From Deltaproteobacteria bacterium (GTDB lineage: Bacteria > Desulfobacterota > Desulfarculia > Adiutricales > Adiutricaceae), in assembly GCA_031263485.1 (NCBI GenBank), contig JAISFS010000089.1, forward strand, positions 30,935 through 94,934: a DNA stretch of 64,000 nt, in the 5' to 3' direction. The position numbers and the translations under genes are program-made. This document shows, one piece after another, positions 45,991-55,559 of the stretch. Below the pieces are notes generated by a model, which searched no databases, had not been told where the DNA came from, and worked only from the letters and a program-made list of their open reading frames with translations. Numbering within the stretch: the first letter of the stretch is position 1; each line of letters opens with the position of its first letter.

Positions 45991-46842
45991 ATGCCGAAGA
46001 AACCTTCCGGCGGCTTCCGGATGCGGGAAGCGCTGGAGCTCGACTATCCGATCCTGGGGCTCTGGTACGAGGACAAAGTGCCCTCCAACGCCGCCACGCT
46101 GATAGCGGGCAGATCCCGGGCGGCACTCCGCGGCTGCGCGCTGTTCCTGATCTCCCGGGCCTTCTCCGGGGACGTGGTGGCGTTCACCCCCCAGAGCGCC
46201 CTGTGCCCCGGAGCCTCAAGCGGCCTGGGACTCCCTCCCAATCCGGCGGCGACGTTCCCCGGAGGCGTCGAGGCCTATTACCGGTTCCTGGCCAACGGCA
46301 ACGAATGCACATCCGAGGGCCGCGCCGAGGCCGAACGCATGCGGTCCGAAGGCATCCGGGAAGCTGCGGTGAACGAGTACCTGCAGGGCGAGGGGTTCAA
46401 GCAGAACTTCGACCTCGCCGTGGAATACTTCCAGAGCTGCTACCCCCCCTTGGAACCCGAGACCGGCGTCATCATGTTGAGGCCCCTCTCGCCCGACGAC
46501 TTGGACAGGCCCCCCAAGGTGGCGCTGATGCTAGCGGACGCCCTGCAGCTCTCGGCCTTGGTGGTGCTCGTCAACTTCGCCCGCCCCGGCCTCGACAACG
46601 TGCGCATACCCCTGGCCGCCGGCTGCGCCAGCCTGGCCGCCCTGCCTCTCTACGAGGCCAGCCAGGAGAATCCCAAGGCCATCGTGGGCCTGGTGGACGT
46701 GGCCTCGCGCCGCAACATGAGAAGGGTCCTCCAGCGTAAGTATCTGTCCATGTCGTTGCCCTGGTCGCTCTTCATCGAGATGGAGAGGAACGTGGACTCG
46801 AGCTTCCTGGGGCGCCCGTTCTGGAAGAACATGCTCATCTGA
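45991..46842 (+). CDS. DUF169 family protein
   Basis: Start at 45991 behind AAGGAGAATAC, giving 283 residues. The frame is open further upstream but without family similarity. The sequence follows the DUF169/COG2043 pattern seen in anaerobic bacteria and archaea: PILGLWYEDKVPSNA near the N-terminus, a Cys-containing CALFLISRAF segment near 46-55, CPGASSGLGLP near 70-80, then the central PLSPDDLDRPPKVALMLADA and GCASLAALPLYEAS. A late VDVASRRNMRRVL...YLSMSLPWSLF block matches the family C-terminus. Biochemical role unknown. It stands alone. Confidence 0.85.
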   Translation: MPKKPSGGFRMREALELDYPILGLWYEDKVPSNAATLIAGRSRAALRGCALFLISRAFSGDVVAFTPQSALCPGASSGLGLPPNPAATFPGGVEAYYRFLANGNECTSEGRAEAERMRSEGIREAAVNEYLQGEGFKQNFDLAVEYFQSCYPPLEPETGVIMLRPLSPDDLDRPPKVALMLADALQLSALVVLVNFARPGLDNVRIPLAAGCASLAALPLYEASQENPKAIVGLVDVASRRNMRRVLQRKYLSMSLPWSLFIEMERNVDSSFLGRPFWKNMLI

Positions 46843-47444
46843 CGTGCCCGCGCGGCACGGCCTTACGGGACGCCGCTTCCCGTGAGCGCCCCGCCTGCTG
46901 TCCCGACGGAAACGCCGTTCCCCGCCATGCGCGCGAAGACGCGGCTTCCCCGCGCATCCGCGTTACGCGATGCGCGTCACGCGTGGCGCGTTAAACGTTG
47001 CTCCTCACGTGAAGTCCCGTCGGAGGATGTCGCCTCGATTCAGGATTTTCACCGCGCATTCCCGCGCTTCCGCGAAGCGAGGACTTTCGAGCCTGGACCA
47101 GACGCGCGTTCTCTGCCGCGACATTCGCGAAAAGATTCACGCCGCGCGGCGCCGGAAGCCGGCGCGAGACATGCAGCCGTTGTTCAGCCAGCGGCCGTTT
47201 TCCCCAAAAGCCCTCTCGCCCGGAATCCGGCCGGCCGCAGGCGGCGCCGGCTGACAGCCTGCCCGTGCGGCGGGGCGTTGCCTGCAGCGGAAGCTTCCAG
47301 CCGGATACGGGTCACCGTCCGGACGGATCTGCCGTGCGCCCGCGGATCTCGCGCGTTCCGCCGTCAGACGCGCTTTAATCCGTCAACCCTTCCCGCCGCC
47401 CGAAGCCCCACAGCCGGAAGCCCCCCGCCTGCCCGCGCCCGACG
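46843..47444. other. Gene-free interval, palindrome-rich
   Basis: 600 nt of sequence rich in CGCG, with many short self-complementary runs (GCGTTACGCGATGCGCGTCA near 46961-46980). It lies between the convergent DUF169 and ccsA genes. No defined terminator. Confidence 0.45.
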
Positions 47445-48233
47445 TCAATACATATGCACGCTCTGCGGGGCCGTGGGAAGGTAGTTCACTCCCAGCCAGG
47501 TGATCATCAGGAACACGAAGGCCACGAGCGGCGTCAGCATGGTCCACGTGCCGCTCCGGCCCGAGCGGCGGAGATGGATGTAGGCCAGGAAGGCCCCGCA
47601 GGTGAGGAACGCCCAGGTCTCCTTGGGGTCCCAGGACCAGAAGCCGCCCCAGGCCTCCTCGGCCCAGAGGGCGCCAAGGACGAGTCCCAGCATCAGGAAC
47701 CCCGTGCCCACGCGGCAGAGCCGGTCGGTCAGGTCCAACAGGCCCTCCTCAGGCTCGCCCCTGCGGCGCCTGACGAGCACCATGGCCGAGCCCACGGCGC
47801 AGGAGGCCAGAAGCGCGTAGGAGAGGATATAGAGGGTCACGTGGGGGATGAAGTAGGCGCTCTGCAGGGCGGGCATGAGCGCCTTGGAGTGGATCTCGGG
47901 CTTGAGGACGTTCACGAAGGCGAAGACCGAGGCGGTCACCGCCCCGAAGCTCAGAAGCCACGGGTGCCCGAAGCTCCTGTACGCCATGAGCCCGCACAGC
48001 GAGAGGAAAAACGAGTACCACAGCCTGGTCTCGCCCATGGTCCGGAAGGGAGGGCGTTCAAGGCTCAACCACAGCCCTGCGGTGAAGGCGAGGGAGACCA
48101 GGGTACCCGCAAGGAGGAGCGCCGCGGCGGCGCGCGACCTCCTGAAGACGAGCGCCGCGGACGCGAGCCACAGGGCCGCCGAGAGGGGGCCCAGGATCAG
48201 GTAAAGTCCCCAGGTGACGTGGAACTGGCCCAT
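47445..48233 (-). CDS. ccsA: Cytochrome c biogenesis protein CcsA/ResC (System II)
   Basis: 262 residues, about eight membrane helices. The haem-handling WWD signature is present as WGGFWSWDPKETW (about residues 191-203), and external His residues occur in PEIHSKAL and FIPHVTLY. The C-terminus LGVNYLPTA..SVHMY is family-typical. With ResB it forms the System II haem lyase that exports haem and attaches it to CxxCH cysteines in the periplasm. The start lies one base after the resB stop, so the two are co-expressed. The nine haem motifs of NrfA and NrfH encoded just upstream are obvious substrates. NrfA needs haem on CxxCK, for which some bacteria use a dedicated lyase; none is visible here. 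Confidence 0.93.
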   Translation of the reverse strand: MGQFHVTWGLYLILGPLSAALWLASAALVFRRSRAAAALLLAGTLVSLAFTAGLWLSLERPPFRTMGETRLWYSFFLSLCGLMAYRSFGHPWLLSFGAVTASVFAFVNVLKPEIHSKALMPALQSAYFIPHVTLYILSYALLASCAVGSAMVLVRRRRGEPEEGLLDLTDRLCRVGTGFLMLGLVLGALWAEEAWGGFWSWDPKETWAFLTCGAFLAYIHLRRSGRSGTWTMLTPLVAFVFLMITWLGVNYLPTAPQSVHMY

Positions 48234-48234
48234 G

Positions 48235-49992
48235 CTACGCCTCCCTCTTCCCGCCGTCCGGGAATCCCGCGTCCGCGGCTCCGGGGCCGCCGATGCCGTC
48301 TGGGGCGCCCGCGTCAGAGGCTGCGGGGCCGTTCGGACAATCCGGAATGCCTTCGGCGGCGTCTCCGGCTGCCGTGCCCCGAGATACCTCGGGCGCGGGA
48401 GGCGGGCTTCCGCCCGGGGCCTTGCGGGAAACCCGTCCGGAAACCACGAGCCCGGCCGAGCCCAGAAGCCACATCACGAAGCCCGTCCGGCTGACCGGGC
48501 GCCAGGGGTCCTCCACCAGGAGGAACCGCGACCACACCGACATCGGCCCGGCGTTAGTGTCGTAGCCGTGCTGGTAGACCCGCCAGTACCCGGCGGTCAG
48601 GGGAGAGTTCACCTCCACCTCGTCCTCGACCTCCCGGCCATCCCGGGTGAAGACCTTGACCCTGCTTATGAAGCGCCGCGGTTCCGGCCCGGTCATGACG
48701 AGCACCCTGTCCTCCCCCAGGACCAGATAGGACGGCGGCACCATGGCGTTGCCGGGGGAAAGCCAACCTTCCTCGACCTCTCCCCCGCCGACGGGCCTGG
48801 CGCGCACCAGCGCCGCCTGGGCGGCGGACTTCATGACCGCCCTGGCGAAGGCCCCTCCGCCCACGGGGGCGGCCTTGGGCAGGAACTCCACGATCTCCAG
48901 CTCCCAGCCGGGCAACGCCCCGGAGGGGCCCCCTCCGTCCAGGGGGAACATGGCGGGCCGCCCTGCCGGGAGCGGGGTGCCGGTCGCGCGGTCGATCACC
49001 GCCAGACTGGCAGGGTATTCCTCCATGTCGAAGTCGTCCAGGCGCACGGCCACGGGGAGTTCCAGCGGAACCTCCCCCGTTCCGTCGGCCCTCCACTCCA
49101 CGTGCCCCTCGGAAACGGTCATGAAGTGCCGCGCACGGTCCGGCGCCCCCAGCCCGAGACCGGCCAGAGCCAGGAACAATCCCAGGTGGTTCAGGAGGAA
49201 GACCGGCCTCAGGGGTCTCAAGCCGGCCGCGACGGAAGCGGAAAGGGACGCGAGAAGCGTCAGGTACAGGAATACGAAGGGGGTCGAGGCGGTCATCCCG
49301 AACAGGCCAAGCCGGTCCAGAAGCCGGGCCAGGCCCTCAGATCCGGCAGCTTCCGGCGGCAGCTGCGGCACGAGGCCCATCCACAGCGCGAAGGCAACGG
49401 AAAAGACGATGAGCGCGGTGGCGAGCTGAGCGCCGCCCAGAAAGCGCAGGATGCGGCTCCCGGGGAAAACGGCGCGCAGGAGGCCGGGAAGGGCGACCAG
49501 CCCGAGGAGGACAAGGTTCAGGGGAGCCTTGAACGCCGCGGCGTCCGGAGGGCCAACGACGGCCGCGGAAAGATAACCGCCGACGGTGATGCCCCCGCAC
49601 AAGAGAAACGCCTCGGGAAGGCCCCAGGGCCTGCGGCGCCTGCGCGAGGACGCGGGTGGTGGAACCTCGGAGGATTCCGCCGGAGACGGCGTTGGCCCGG
49701 CTACGGACACGGCCTCAGACTGCCCCGCCGACAGGCGGTCCGAGGCATCGGCGTCAGGCGAATCCGGCTCCGGCCCGCCTGCCGAATCCGTCTTCGGCCC
49801 GTCTGAGCGACCGCGCGGGGAATCCGGGCGCGGCTCGACCGGAGTGTCCCCGGGCGGTTCGGACGCGCGGTCAGCGGAATCCGCGCGGACTGCCCCGCCG
49901 GAGGATTCGGCGGGGTCGGCCCCCGGTCGCTCTTCGGGTGTGTCCGAGGAAGTCTTGTCACTGATCGGGCTCGGCGGATCTTCTGTCGTCAT
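48235..49992 (-). CDS. resB: Cytochrome c biogenesis protein ResB/Ccs1 (System II)
   Basis: 585 residues. The first 105 or so are an unusual Pro/Asp/Ser-rich acidic leader (DSPRGRSDGPKTDSAGG). Helices then follow at about 113-133, 140-160, 170-190 and 212-230 (VFLYLTLLASLSASVAAGL), then RPVFLLNHLGLFLALAGLGLG, a large periplasmic domain (EGHVEWRADG, VRLDDFDMEEYPAS, FISRVKVFTRDG), the family phrase NSPLTAGYWRVYQHGYD, and a final helix (GFVMWLLGSAGLVVSG). ResB holds apo-cytochrome and works with CcsA, whose gene follows directly. A downstream internal start would remove the acidic leader, but no strong ribosome site is seen for one. Confidence 0.9.
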   Translation of the reverse strand: MTTEDPPSPISDKTSSDTPEERPGADPAESSGGAVRADSADRASEPPGDTPVEPRPDSPRGRSDGPKTDSAGGPEPDSPDADASDRLSAGQSEAVSVAGPTPSPAESSEVPPPASSRRRRRPWGLPEAFLLCGGITVGGYLSAAVVGPPDAAAFKAPLNLVLLGLVALPGLLRAVFPGSRILRFLGGAQLATALIVFSVAFALWMGLVPQLPPEAAGSEGLARLLDRLGLFGMTASTPFVFLYLTLLASLSASVAAGLRPLRPVFLLNHLGLFLALAGLGLGAPDRARHFMTVSEGHVEWRADGTGEVPLELPVAVRLDDFDMEEYPASLAVIDRATGTPLPAGRPAMFPLDGGGPSGALPGWELEIVEFLPKAAPVGGGAFARAVMKSAAQAALVRARPVGGGEVEEGWLSPGNAMVPPSYLVLGEDRVLVMTGPEPRRFISRVKVFTRDGREVEDEVEVNSPLTAGYWRVYQHGYDTNAGPMSVWSRFLLVEDPWRPVSRTGFVMWLLGSAGLVVSGRVSRKAPGGSPPPAPEVSRGTAAGDAAEGIPDCPNGPAASDAGAPDGIGGPGAADAGFPDGGKREA

Positions 49993-50628
49993 ATGGTTAA
50001 GTATTTCCTGGAAATCACGGGTTCAGGCGACCGGGCCGGACGGCGCGGGAACCGGGTCCGCAGGCGGGCAGGATCGCGAGAAGTCCCGCGAATCGGACAG
50101 GTGATCGCGGGTGCCGATGAACATCACGCATTGTTCAGCGAGGCAATTCCAACGGGAAAAAGCCGCAAAACCGTCGCGACAATCCCCAAAGCACGGCCGG
50201 AACGACCTGGCGAACCGGAACCGCCGGCGGGCAGGCATAATCGCGAAACGCGACGCGCATCACGCCGGCCGTCGCGGAGGCCCACGCCACTTAGAATATC
50301 ATACGACAGACAATCATGACCGAAAAATATTATAGACTGGCATCCTGGCCATCCAAAATGCCACGCTGTAGCGGACAGATGCCGGAACGCGCGGGGATTC
50401 CGCGCGGCCGCCTCAAGGGTTACGCCACGCGAGCCCGGAGCGCGTCGGAATCGCGCTGGGAGCGTCCGACGAAATAAGGCCCCGGAGAAATTGCAATCGC
50501 GGAGCGGCTCGGGCCAACGGCGCGGGGCTCTGGCCGAAGCCTCGGGCCCGCACGCCAAAACGCCGGGGCGGGCCCGGCGTCTCGGCTGTGTCAGGATTGG
50601 GGGGAAGGGCGCGGCGGCCCTTGTCGGG
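49993..50628. other. Gene-free interval between nrfA and resB
   Basis: 640 nt without a gene. An AT-rich patch at 50282-50345 (TATCATACGACAGACAATCA on the plus strand) could hold the promoter of resB-ccsA. No definite -35/-10 pair. Confidence 0.4.
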
Positions 50629-52146
50629 TCAGATGCGGCCGGCATCGCGGGCCGTCTGGATCCACTGCGGCACGACCGTTTGCACGAAATTCGCCTTCGA
50701 GGCGCGGAGCGCCGGCATGTCCAGTCCTATCCACGCCTGGGCCTTCTCCAGGGTGGAGATGTCGGGGAGCTCAACAGGCGGGGCGCCGACGTCGGAAAGC
50801 ACCGCCTGCAGGGCCAGCTGTGCCTGGTAGGCCTTGTCTATGCCGAGCCCGAGCACGCGGGCGCTCTCCAGAGGCGCGTGGAAGCTGGCCCCGTGGGAAG
50901 CCACGATGAAGTCCCACCGCCATTGGGCCGCCCGGATGAGCTTCCGGGGATCCTTGAGCTGGTCGTCCGTAGCGCCCGCGTCCATCGCGGCCTTGGCCAT
51001 CACGTGGGCGCGGAAGAGCTCGGCCTCAAGCCTCTCGCGGAGCTCTATCACCTTGTCCTGGCGCTCGTAGACGAAGCCCCTCAGATCGTCCTCGGAGTCG
51101 CGGTGGCAGGTCCCGCAGGTTGATGAGATGTCTGCCAGGGGGCTCCTCAGCTGGTGGTTGGAGTATTTGATGCCGCCTTCGGTCACGTAGGGCATGTGGC
51201 AGTCGGCGCAGGCGACGCCCTTCCTGCCGTGGGCGCCCAGGCGGTAGATCTCCCAGTCGGGGTGCTGGGCCTTCAGGATGGGCGTCTTGGAGACGGCGTT
51301 TATGAAGTCGTAGTACTCGGACCCGTCGTAGTACTCCTCTATCTGCTCGACCGTCACCTCCTCAAGCTCGGCCGGGCCGCTTCCCCAGCTGCCGCCGTCC
51401 CAGGGGAAGGTGAGGTACTTGCCGTCGCCCTGGAAGTAGTACTCCACATGGCACTGGGCGCACACCAGGCTGCGCATCTCCTGTTCCGAGGCATCGGCGA
51501 CGTCCTTGCCGGCCCGCTCGAAGACCTCCTTCAGGGCGGGGCGAGAGATGGCGAGGTCCATGGTGACCGGGTCGTGGCAGTCAGCGCAACCGATAGGGTT
51601 CACGATCTGCGCTCCCATGCTGCTCCAGGTCGACTTGTAGAACTCGGCCGCCCCCAGCTCCTGGATCATCCTGGGCACGTCGGGGCTCTTGCAGCTCCAG
51701 CAGGTAGCCGGCTGGAGGTCCGTGCCGCCGTCCACGCCGGGGTTCCCGGTCCTTAACGTATTGCGGACGTCCTCCACGGCGTAGAAGTGCCCGCGGGGGG
51801 CCTGGTAATCCCTGGCGAATGCGTAACCTGCCCAGAAGACCGCCAGGACCGGCCTCTCCCTCAGGGTGTCCTGGGGCTCGCTCCCCATGTGCTTGGACTT
51901 GAAGTCCATATCGGCGGTCTTGGCCCAGGTACGGTATTCCCTCGGGTAATTGACGCCCCATACGGCGTTATGCGGTTCGATGCCGGTAATCTCCACCTTC
52001 CTGTTGCTGAAGACGGAGGCGGTCTCGGCCCGCTTCTCCCCCACCAGGTAAGCGACGAGTCCCAGGATAACCACGCCGGCGGCCACGCCGCAGAAGATGA
52101 AGACGCCTATCGCCCAGACGCTGACGGAAGACTGGTTAGTGGACAT
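50629..52146 (-). CDS. nrfA: Pentahaem cytochrome c nitrite reductase, catalytic subunit NrfA
   Basis: Start at 52146 behind AGGGTGAAACT, giving 505 residues. NrfA reduces nitrite to ammonium with six electrons in the periplasm. An N-terminal helix (about 10-35) acts as signal/anchor. The active-site haem motif is CWSCK (149-153), with Lys as ligand. Four CxxCH motifs lie at 187-191, 229-233, 313-317 and 344-348. Catalytic landmarks are visible: Arg in LRTGNPG (about 132), VEYYF (Tyr near 236-237) and KAQHPDWE (His about 295). The frame is open upstream but that part belongs to the nrfH region. It lies 20 nt after nrfH, the standard NrfHA order, with a shared promoter. Confidence 0.96.
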   Translation of the reverse strand: MSTNQSSVSVWAIGVFIFCGVAAGVVILGLVAYLVGEKRAETASVFSNRKVEITGIEPHNAVWGVNYPREYRTWAKTADMDFKSKHMGSEPQDTLRERPVLAVFWAGYAFARDYQAPRGHFYAVEDVRNTLRTGNPGVDGGTDLQPATCWSCKSPDVPRMIQELGAAEFYKSTWSSMGAQIVNPIGCADCHDPVTMDLAISRPALKEVFERAGKDVADASEQEMRSLVCAQCHVEYYFQGDGKYLTFPWDGGSWGSGPAELEEVTVEQIEEYYDGSEYYDFINAVSKTPILKAQHPDWEIYRLGAHGRKGVACADCHMPYVTEGGIKYSNHQLRSPLADISSTCGTCHRDSEDDLRGFVYERQDKVIELRERLEAELFRAHVMAKAAMDAGATDDQLKDPRKLIRAAQWRWDFIVASHGASFHAPLESARVLGLGIDKAYQAQLALQAVLSDVGAPPVELPDISTLEKAQAWIGLDMPALRASKANFVQTVVPQWIQTARDAGRI

Positions 52147-52166
52147 AGTTTCACCCTGGGCCCTTT

Positions 52167-52742
52167 CTAGAGCATGTTCTTGAGCCAGTCCGGGACCGGC
52201 GAGTCTGGGTGCGGCGCGCCGGAGGACACGGTGGAACCCAGGTTGCTCACCCGGGTGTGCGGCACCTCGCGGTGGCAGTCCCAGCAGGCGTGGGCCTTCC
52301 CACTCAACATGTCCTCGAACCTCGCGTTCATGCGCGTGAACTCCGTCACGAGCGGCGAGTGGCAGCGCAGGCAGTTCTCGAGAATCACCCTGTTGGTGCC
52401 GCCCACCGGGCGTATCACCTGCGGGGGCTCGCTCAAGGTGAATACCGCCGCGTGATAGAGCCCGTCGGTGGCCTTGAAGAGCCACTTCTCGACCGTGCCC
52501 GTATGCGGCAGGTGGCAGTCGTTGCAGGTGGTCCAGGGCTGATGGGAGCTGGCCTGCCAGGATTGGTAATAGGAGGACATGATGTGGCAGTTGACGCAGG
52601 TCTCCGGGTCGTCCCCCACATAGCTGGCGAACCTGGATATGTAGAGCGTCCAGATCCCCAGCCCGACGAACAGGCCGAGCACGGCGGAGATGGCGTAGAC
52701 CCATCTGTTGGCGATTGTGAAACCGGCCGGTAGATTGACCAT
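52167..52742 (-). CDS. nrfH: Tetrahaem cytochrome NrfH, quinol-oxidising electron donor to NrfA
   Basis: 191 residues of the NapC/NrfH family. One membrane helix at about 13-34 (VYAISAVLGLFVGLGIWTLY) anchors it. Four haem motifs are present: CVNCH (49-53, followed by IM, the Met ligand of the first haem), CNDCH (73-77), CLRCH (124-128) and CWDCH (153-157). It takes electrons from menaquinol and passes them to NrfA, with which it forms a membrane complex in Desulfovibrio-type bacteria. A GGAGCG ribosome site precedes the ATG at 52742. First gene of the nrfHA unit, with an FNR-like site and -10 box upstream. Confidence 0.96.
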   Translation of the reverse strand: MVNLPAGFTIANRWVYAISAVLGLFVGLGIWTLYISRFASYVGDDPETCVNCHIMSSYYQSWQASSHQPWTTCNDCHLPHTGTVEKWLFKATDGLYHAAVFTLSEPPQVIRPVGGTNRVILENCLRCHSPLVTEFTRMNARFEDMLSGKAHACWDCHREVPHTRVSNLGSTVSSGAPHPDSPVPDWLKNML

Positions 52743-52830
52743 GGACCGCTCCGATCTGGACGAACCGCTCCCGCGGCATCACGCTTCGGCGCGGCCTCCC
52801 GACCGCAGCCATTTACCTGGAAACTGTCCA

Positions 52831-52871
52831 AGTATAACACTTTTCTTGTCAAAAAAACTGATCTATGTCAA
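52831..52871 (-). promoter_or_regulatory. FNR-like activated promoter of nrfHA
   Basis: On the minus strand TTGACATAGATCAG (52871-52858) resembles TTGAT-N4-ATCAA with two mismatches. A -10 box TATACT lies at 52836-52831. The centre of the site is 28 nt before the -10 box, which places it near -41.5, the position of class II FNR-dependent promoters. No good -35 is present, as expected for an activated promoter. Confidence 0.7.
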
Positions 52872-54869
52872 GGGATCGGGGCTTGCCGTCGCTTGACATG
52901 GCCCGTTCCGGCGTTCAGGAAAAACGCGGGGCCGACGCCTGCCCAGCGCGTCCTGCGGGCCGTGAGAATCCGTAGAGTGGACTCGTCCCGGTCGGACATA
53001 TTCGCGATGAGCGAATCATGGCGTTCAGTTCCCGCCGATGAACTGACGCTACCGCTCAAACATTCGCGAGCGCCGCGCGAGTCGCGAACCTGAAAGGATG
53101 CGGGAATTCATTCTCAAACCGTCATCGCAGGCAGCGCAGGCCTGAAAGCATCCCAGCTGGAAGCAATCCCTGCTGGAAACCATCCCAGCTGGAAGCAATC
53201 CCAGCTGGAAGCAATCCCAGCTGGAAACTATCCCTGCAGGAACCTATCCCTGCTGGAACCTATCCCTGCTGGAAACCGGCGACGTAATAAACCTGCAGCG
53301 CCGAACGCCCGCTCCCGCGCAAGCGGGCGTATCGGCGGTAAAGGCTCCGCCTCCTTGGCAGACCGGCGCATCGTCGGCAGTGTCAGGATGAGAGCCATGA
53401 TGATTTTGGCGCCCAGCCCCGCTTCAGGCGACCGGGAGGCCTGCGGGAACCACTTCCGCAGTCCATCGGAGACGGGGATGCGGTCCCGCGACCGCCACGC
53501 GAAGCGTACCACTGCCCTTTCCCCATCGACCACGCGTCGGACAGTCATGTCGGGCGGGTCGGCAGGAAATCCACATGGTAGACAGAATTTTTCGTCTTCC
53601 GGATGCCCGTTCCTCCGGCCGCGGTTCGGAGGCGGCCAACGCCATGACCCGGCCTTTCTCCGGAGTCCTGCCCGAAGCGACTTGGGCAGACTCCCAACGA
53701 AACGCCGATTATATCGACATGAAGGACTCAGATCCGCCCGAAGTGAAAGTCCGGCGACTCGGCAGGCTTACAGGGCATGGAGCTTGGAAGTCCGAACGGA
53801 GAGGTCAGGTTCTGTCAGGGTTTTCCGCAAACCATGTCCGCGTCTGCCTGGATACAGACCGCCGAAGATCGCAGGGCTACCGGGCCGACACTACGGAACG
53901 CCGCTCCGGTCCGACACTCCGGGACCGGCCACGTTCAGGTTCCTTTGTCCAACGGTCGACATGACGGTCCGCCGACCAAACGGATTCCCGAGGGCTTGCC
54001 ACGCCGGGGGAACCTACAGAGGGCCGCGCACGGCCACGGTCGCCGTCTGTCGGAATCCTTCCCCGCGATAATCCGGGCATCGGGAGGTGGTTCGGCTCCC
54101 GCCCGCCCCAATCCGGCAAAGGATGGCCGCCGGCCAGACGCCGCGAGGCTCAAGGAGACGCAACGGTTCCGATGTCTCATGGAACGGCCAGTAAGTCTCG
54201 CGACCGCGTCCCGGAATATCGTCATGGCCCGTCTCGGCCCGTCACCGCCAGCCTTGCCCTGTCCATGGTCCGTCTTTCGCGAAATGGCTCATAGGCGCGC
54301 GTATCGGAACTTCATGGGCCATCGGGTGATTCGATGGCCTGACATGTCCGACCTAATCCCGGCGGGGCGCCGGGCCGGGAGCCCGCGAACCACGAACCGC
54401 CGTCTTCCGGAATCCGGCGTCCCGCGCCCGGCATGAAGCCTGCGGCATCAGGACGGGCCCGCGATTGGGCGCCCCCACGATGCCGGACGGAAAAGCCCCG
54501 CCGGCGGCACATCAGGCGTCGCCAGGCAGGGCGTTCAAGGGATACGGATTATCGGGCGAGAATCGGACTGTCCCGGAATCCCCCGTTCGCGTTCCCCCCA
54601 CGGCCGTCAGGACCTTCAGGGACGGCGGCGTCCAGGGTCCCCGTGCGTCCGGGGACCAGCCCGTCCGCGGCACAGGGAGGGCACCGCAAGGCGCACGGCT
54701 GGCCTGCGGCCATCCCGGACGCGCGGGGGCACGGCCGGGCCGACGGAGGGGCCGGGGCGCAGTCCGGCTCTGGAACCGATGGAAGAGCGAAGCGGAGGGG
54801 GCAGGCGGATGGGGCTGAGGATCGCGCCCCGGGGCGCGGTCGGGGCGAAGCCCGACCGTGGGGGAGGAA
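52872..54869. other. 2-kb gene-free interval with 16-nt minisatellite
   Basis: No frame here looks coding. The ordered structure is the 16-nt repeat at 53149-53276 and a hairpin of GCCCGCT..CAAGCGGGC at about 53306-53328. The rest is GC-rich filler. Confidence 0.5.
53149..53276. repeat. 16-nt minisatellite
   Basis: Eight units of the form (C/A/T)ATCCC(A/T)GC(T/A)GGAA(G/A/C)C in perfect register. The period is not a multiple of three. Confidence 0.9.
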
Positions 54870-55559
54870 TCAGAGGTTGTCCTTAAGGGTGCCCTGGACC
54901 AGGGAGTTCAAGATGTCGCGGTTCAATATCACGATGTAGGGCTTCTCTTCCATGATGGCCTTCTTGCCCTTGAGGAAGGTGAGAGCCCGGGAGACGGTCT
55001 CGGGCGAGGTCCCTATGAAGGACGCTAGCTGGCCCTTGCTGAAGTTGAGCTTCACCCTGCCGCTCACCTCCTCGCGGTTGAGGATGAAGGACGCGAGCCT
55101 CGCCGGGGCCTCCTTGATGGTCCTGGACTCGAAGAGGTGGGCGAAGTCGGCCAGCTTGAGGGCGAGGATCTTCAGGAAGTTGCCCGAGAGATCGGAGTGC
55201 TCGGTGATGAGCCTCCTCAGCCTGTCGCCGGGGAAGTAGTAGGCGGCGGACTTGTCCAGGGACTGGGCGGTCGAGGGGTATCCGTGCTCCAGGAAAATCC
55301 CGGCCTCGCCGAAGGAGTCGCCGGGCAGGAGCACGCGGAGGAGCTGCTCCTTGGTGCCGTTGCCGCTCACGAAGATGCGCACCCTGCCCTCCACCAGCAC
55401 GTAGATTCCGCTTCCCGGATCGCCGCGGTTGAAGATGACCTGCCCAGGCTGGAAGCGCTTGAGCACGGCAATCTGGATGAACGTCTCGACGTCCTGCGGC
55501 TCCAGACCCTGGAAGAAGGATGCGCCCCTCACGATGTTGTTGAACTCTTCTTGCGTCAT
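54870..55559 (-). CDS. Crp/Fnr-family transcriptional regulator without cysteines
   Basis: Start at 55559 (GGAGG seven bases upstream), 229 residues. The N-terminal cyclic-nucleotide-type barrel is clear (FQPGQVIFNRGDPGSGIYVL, RVLLPGDSFGEAGIF), but the Arg of cAMP-binding proteins is missing (PSTAQ in place of the R.A motif). There is not one Cys, so no FNR-type iron-sulphur cluster. The C-terminal winged helix has TSPETVSRAL, with Glu, Ser and Arg in the places that read TTGAT half-sites in FNR. It is thus probably an FNR/DNR/HcpR-like sensor, perhaps of NO via haem, and a good candidate to control nrfHA, whose promoter carries such a site 2.7 kb away. Confidence 0.9.
   Translation of the reverse strand: MTQEEFNNIVRGASFFQGLEPQDVETFIQIAVLKRFQPGQVIFNRGDPGSGIYVLVEGRVRIFVSGNGTKEQLLRVLLPGDSFGEAGIFLEHGYPSTAQSLDKSAAYYFPGDRLRRLITEHSDLSGNFLKILALKLADFAHLFESRTIKEAPARLASFILNREEVSGRVKLNFSKGQLASFIGTSPETVSRALTFLKGKKAIMEEKPYIVILNRDILNSLVQGTLKDNL

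Noticed and set aside
46961..46994. CGCG-rich palindromes as an origin or recombination site
   Set aside because: Short generic self-complementarity expected in very GC-rich DNA. No DnaA boxes or dif-like sequence.
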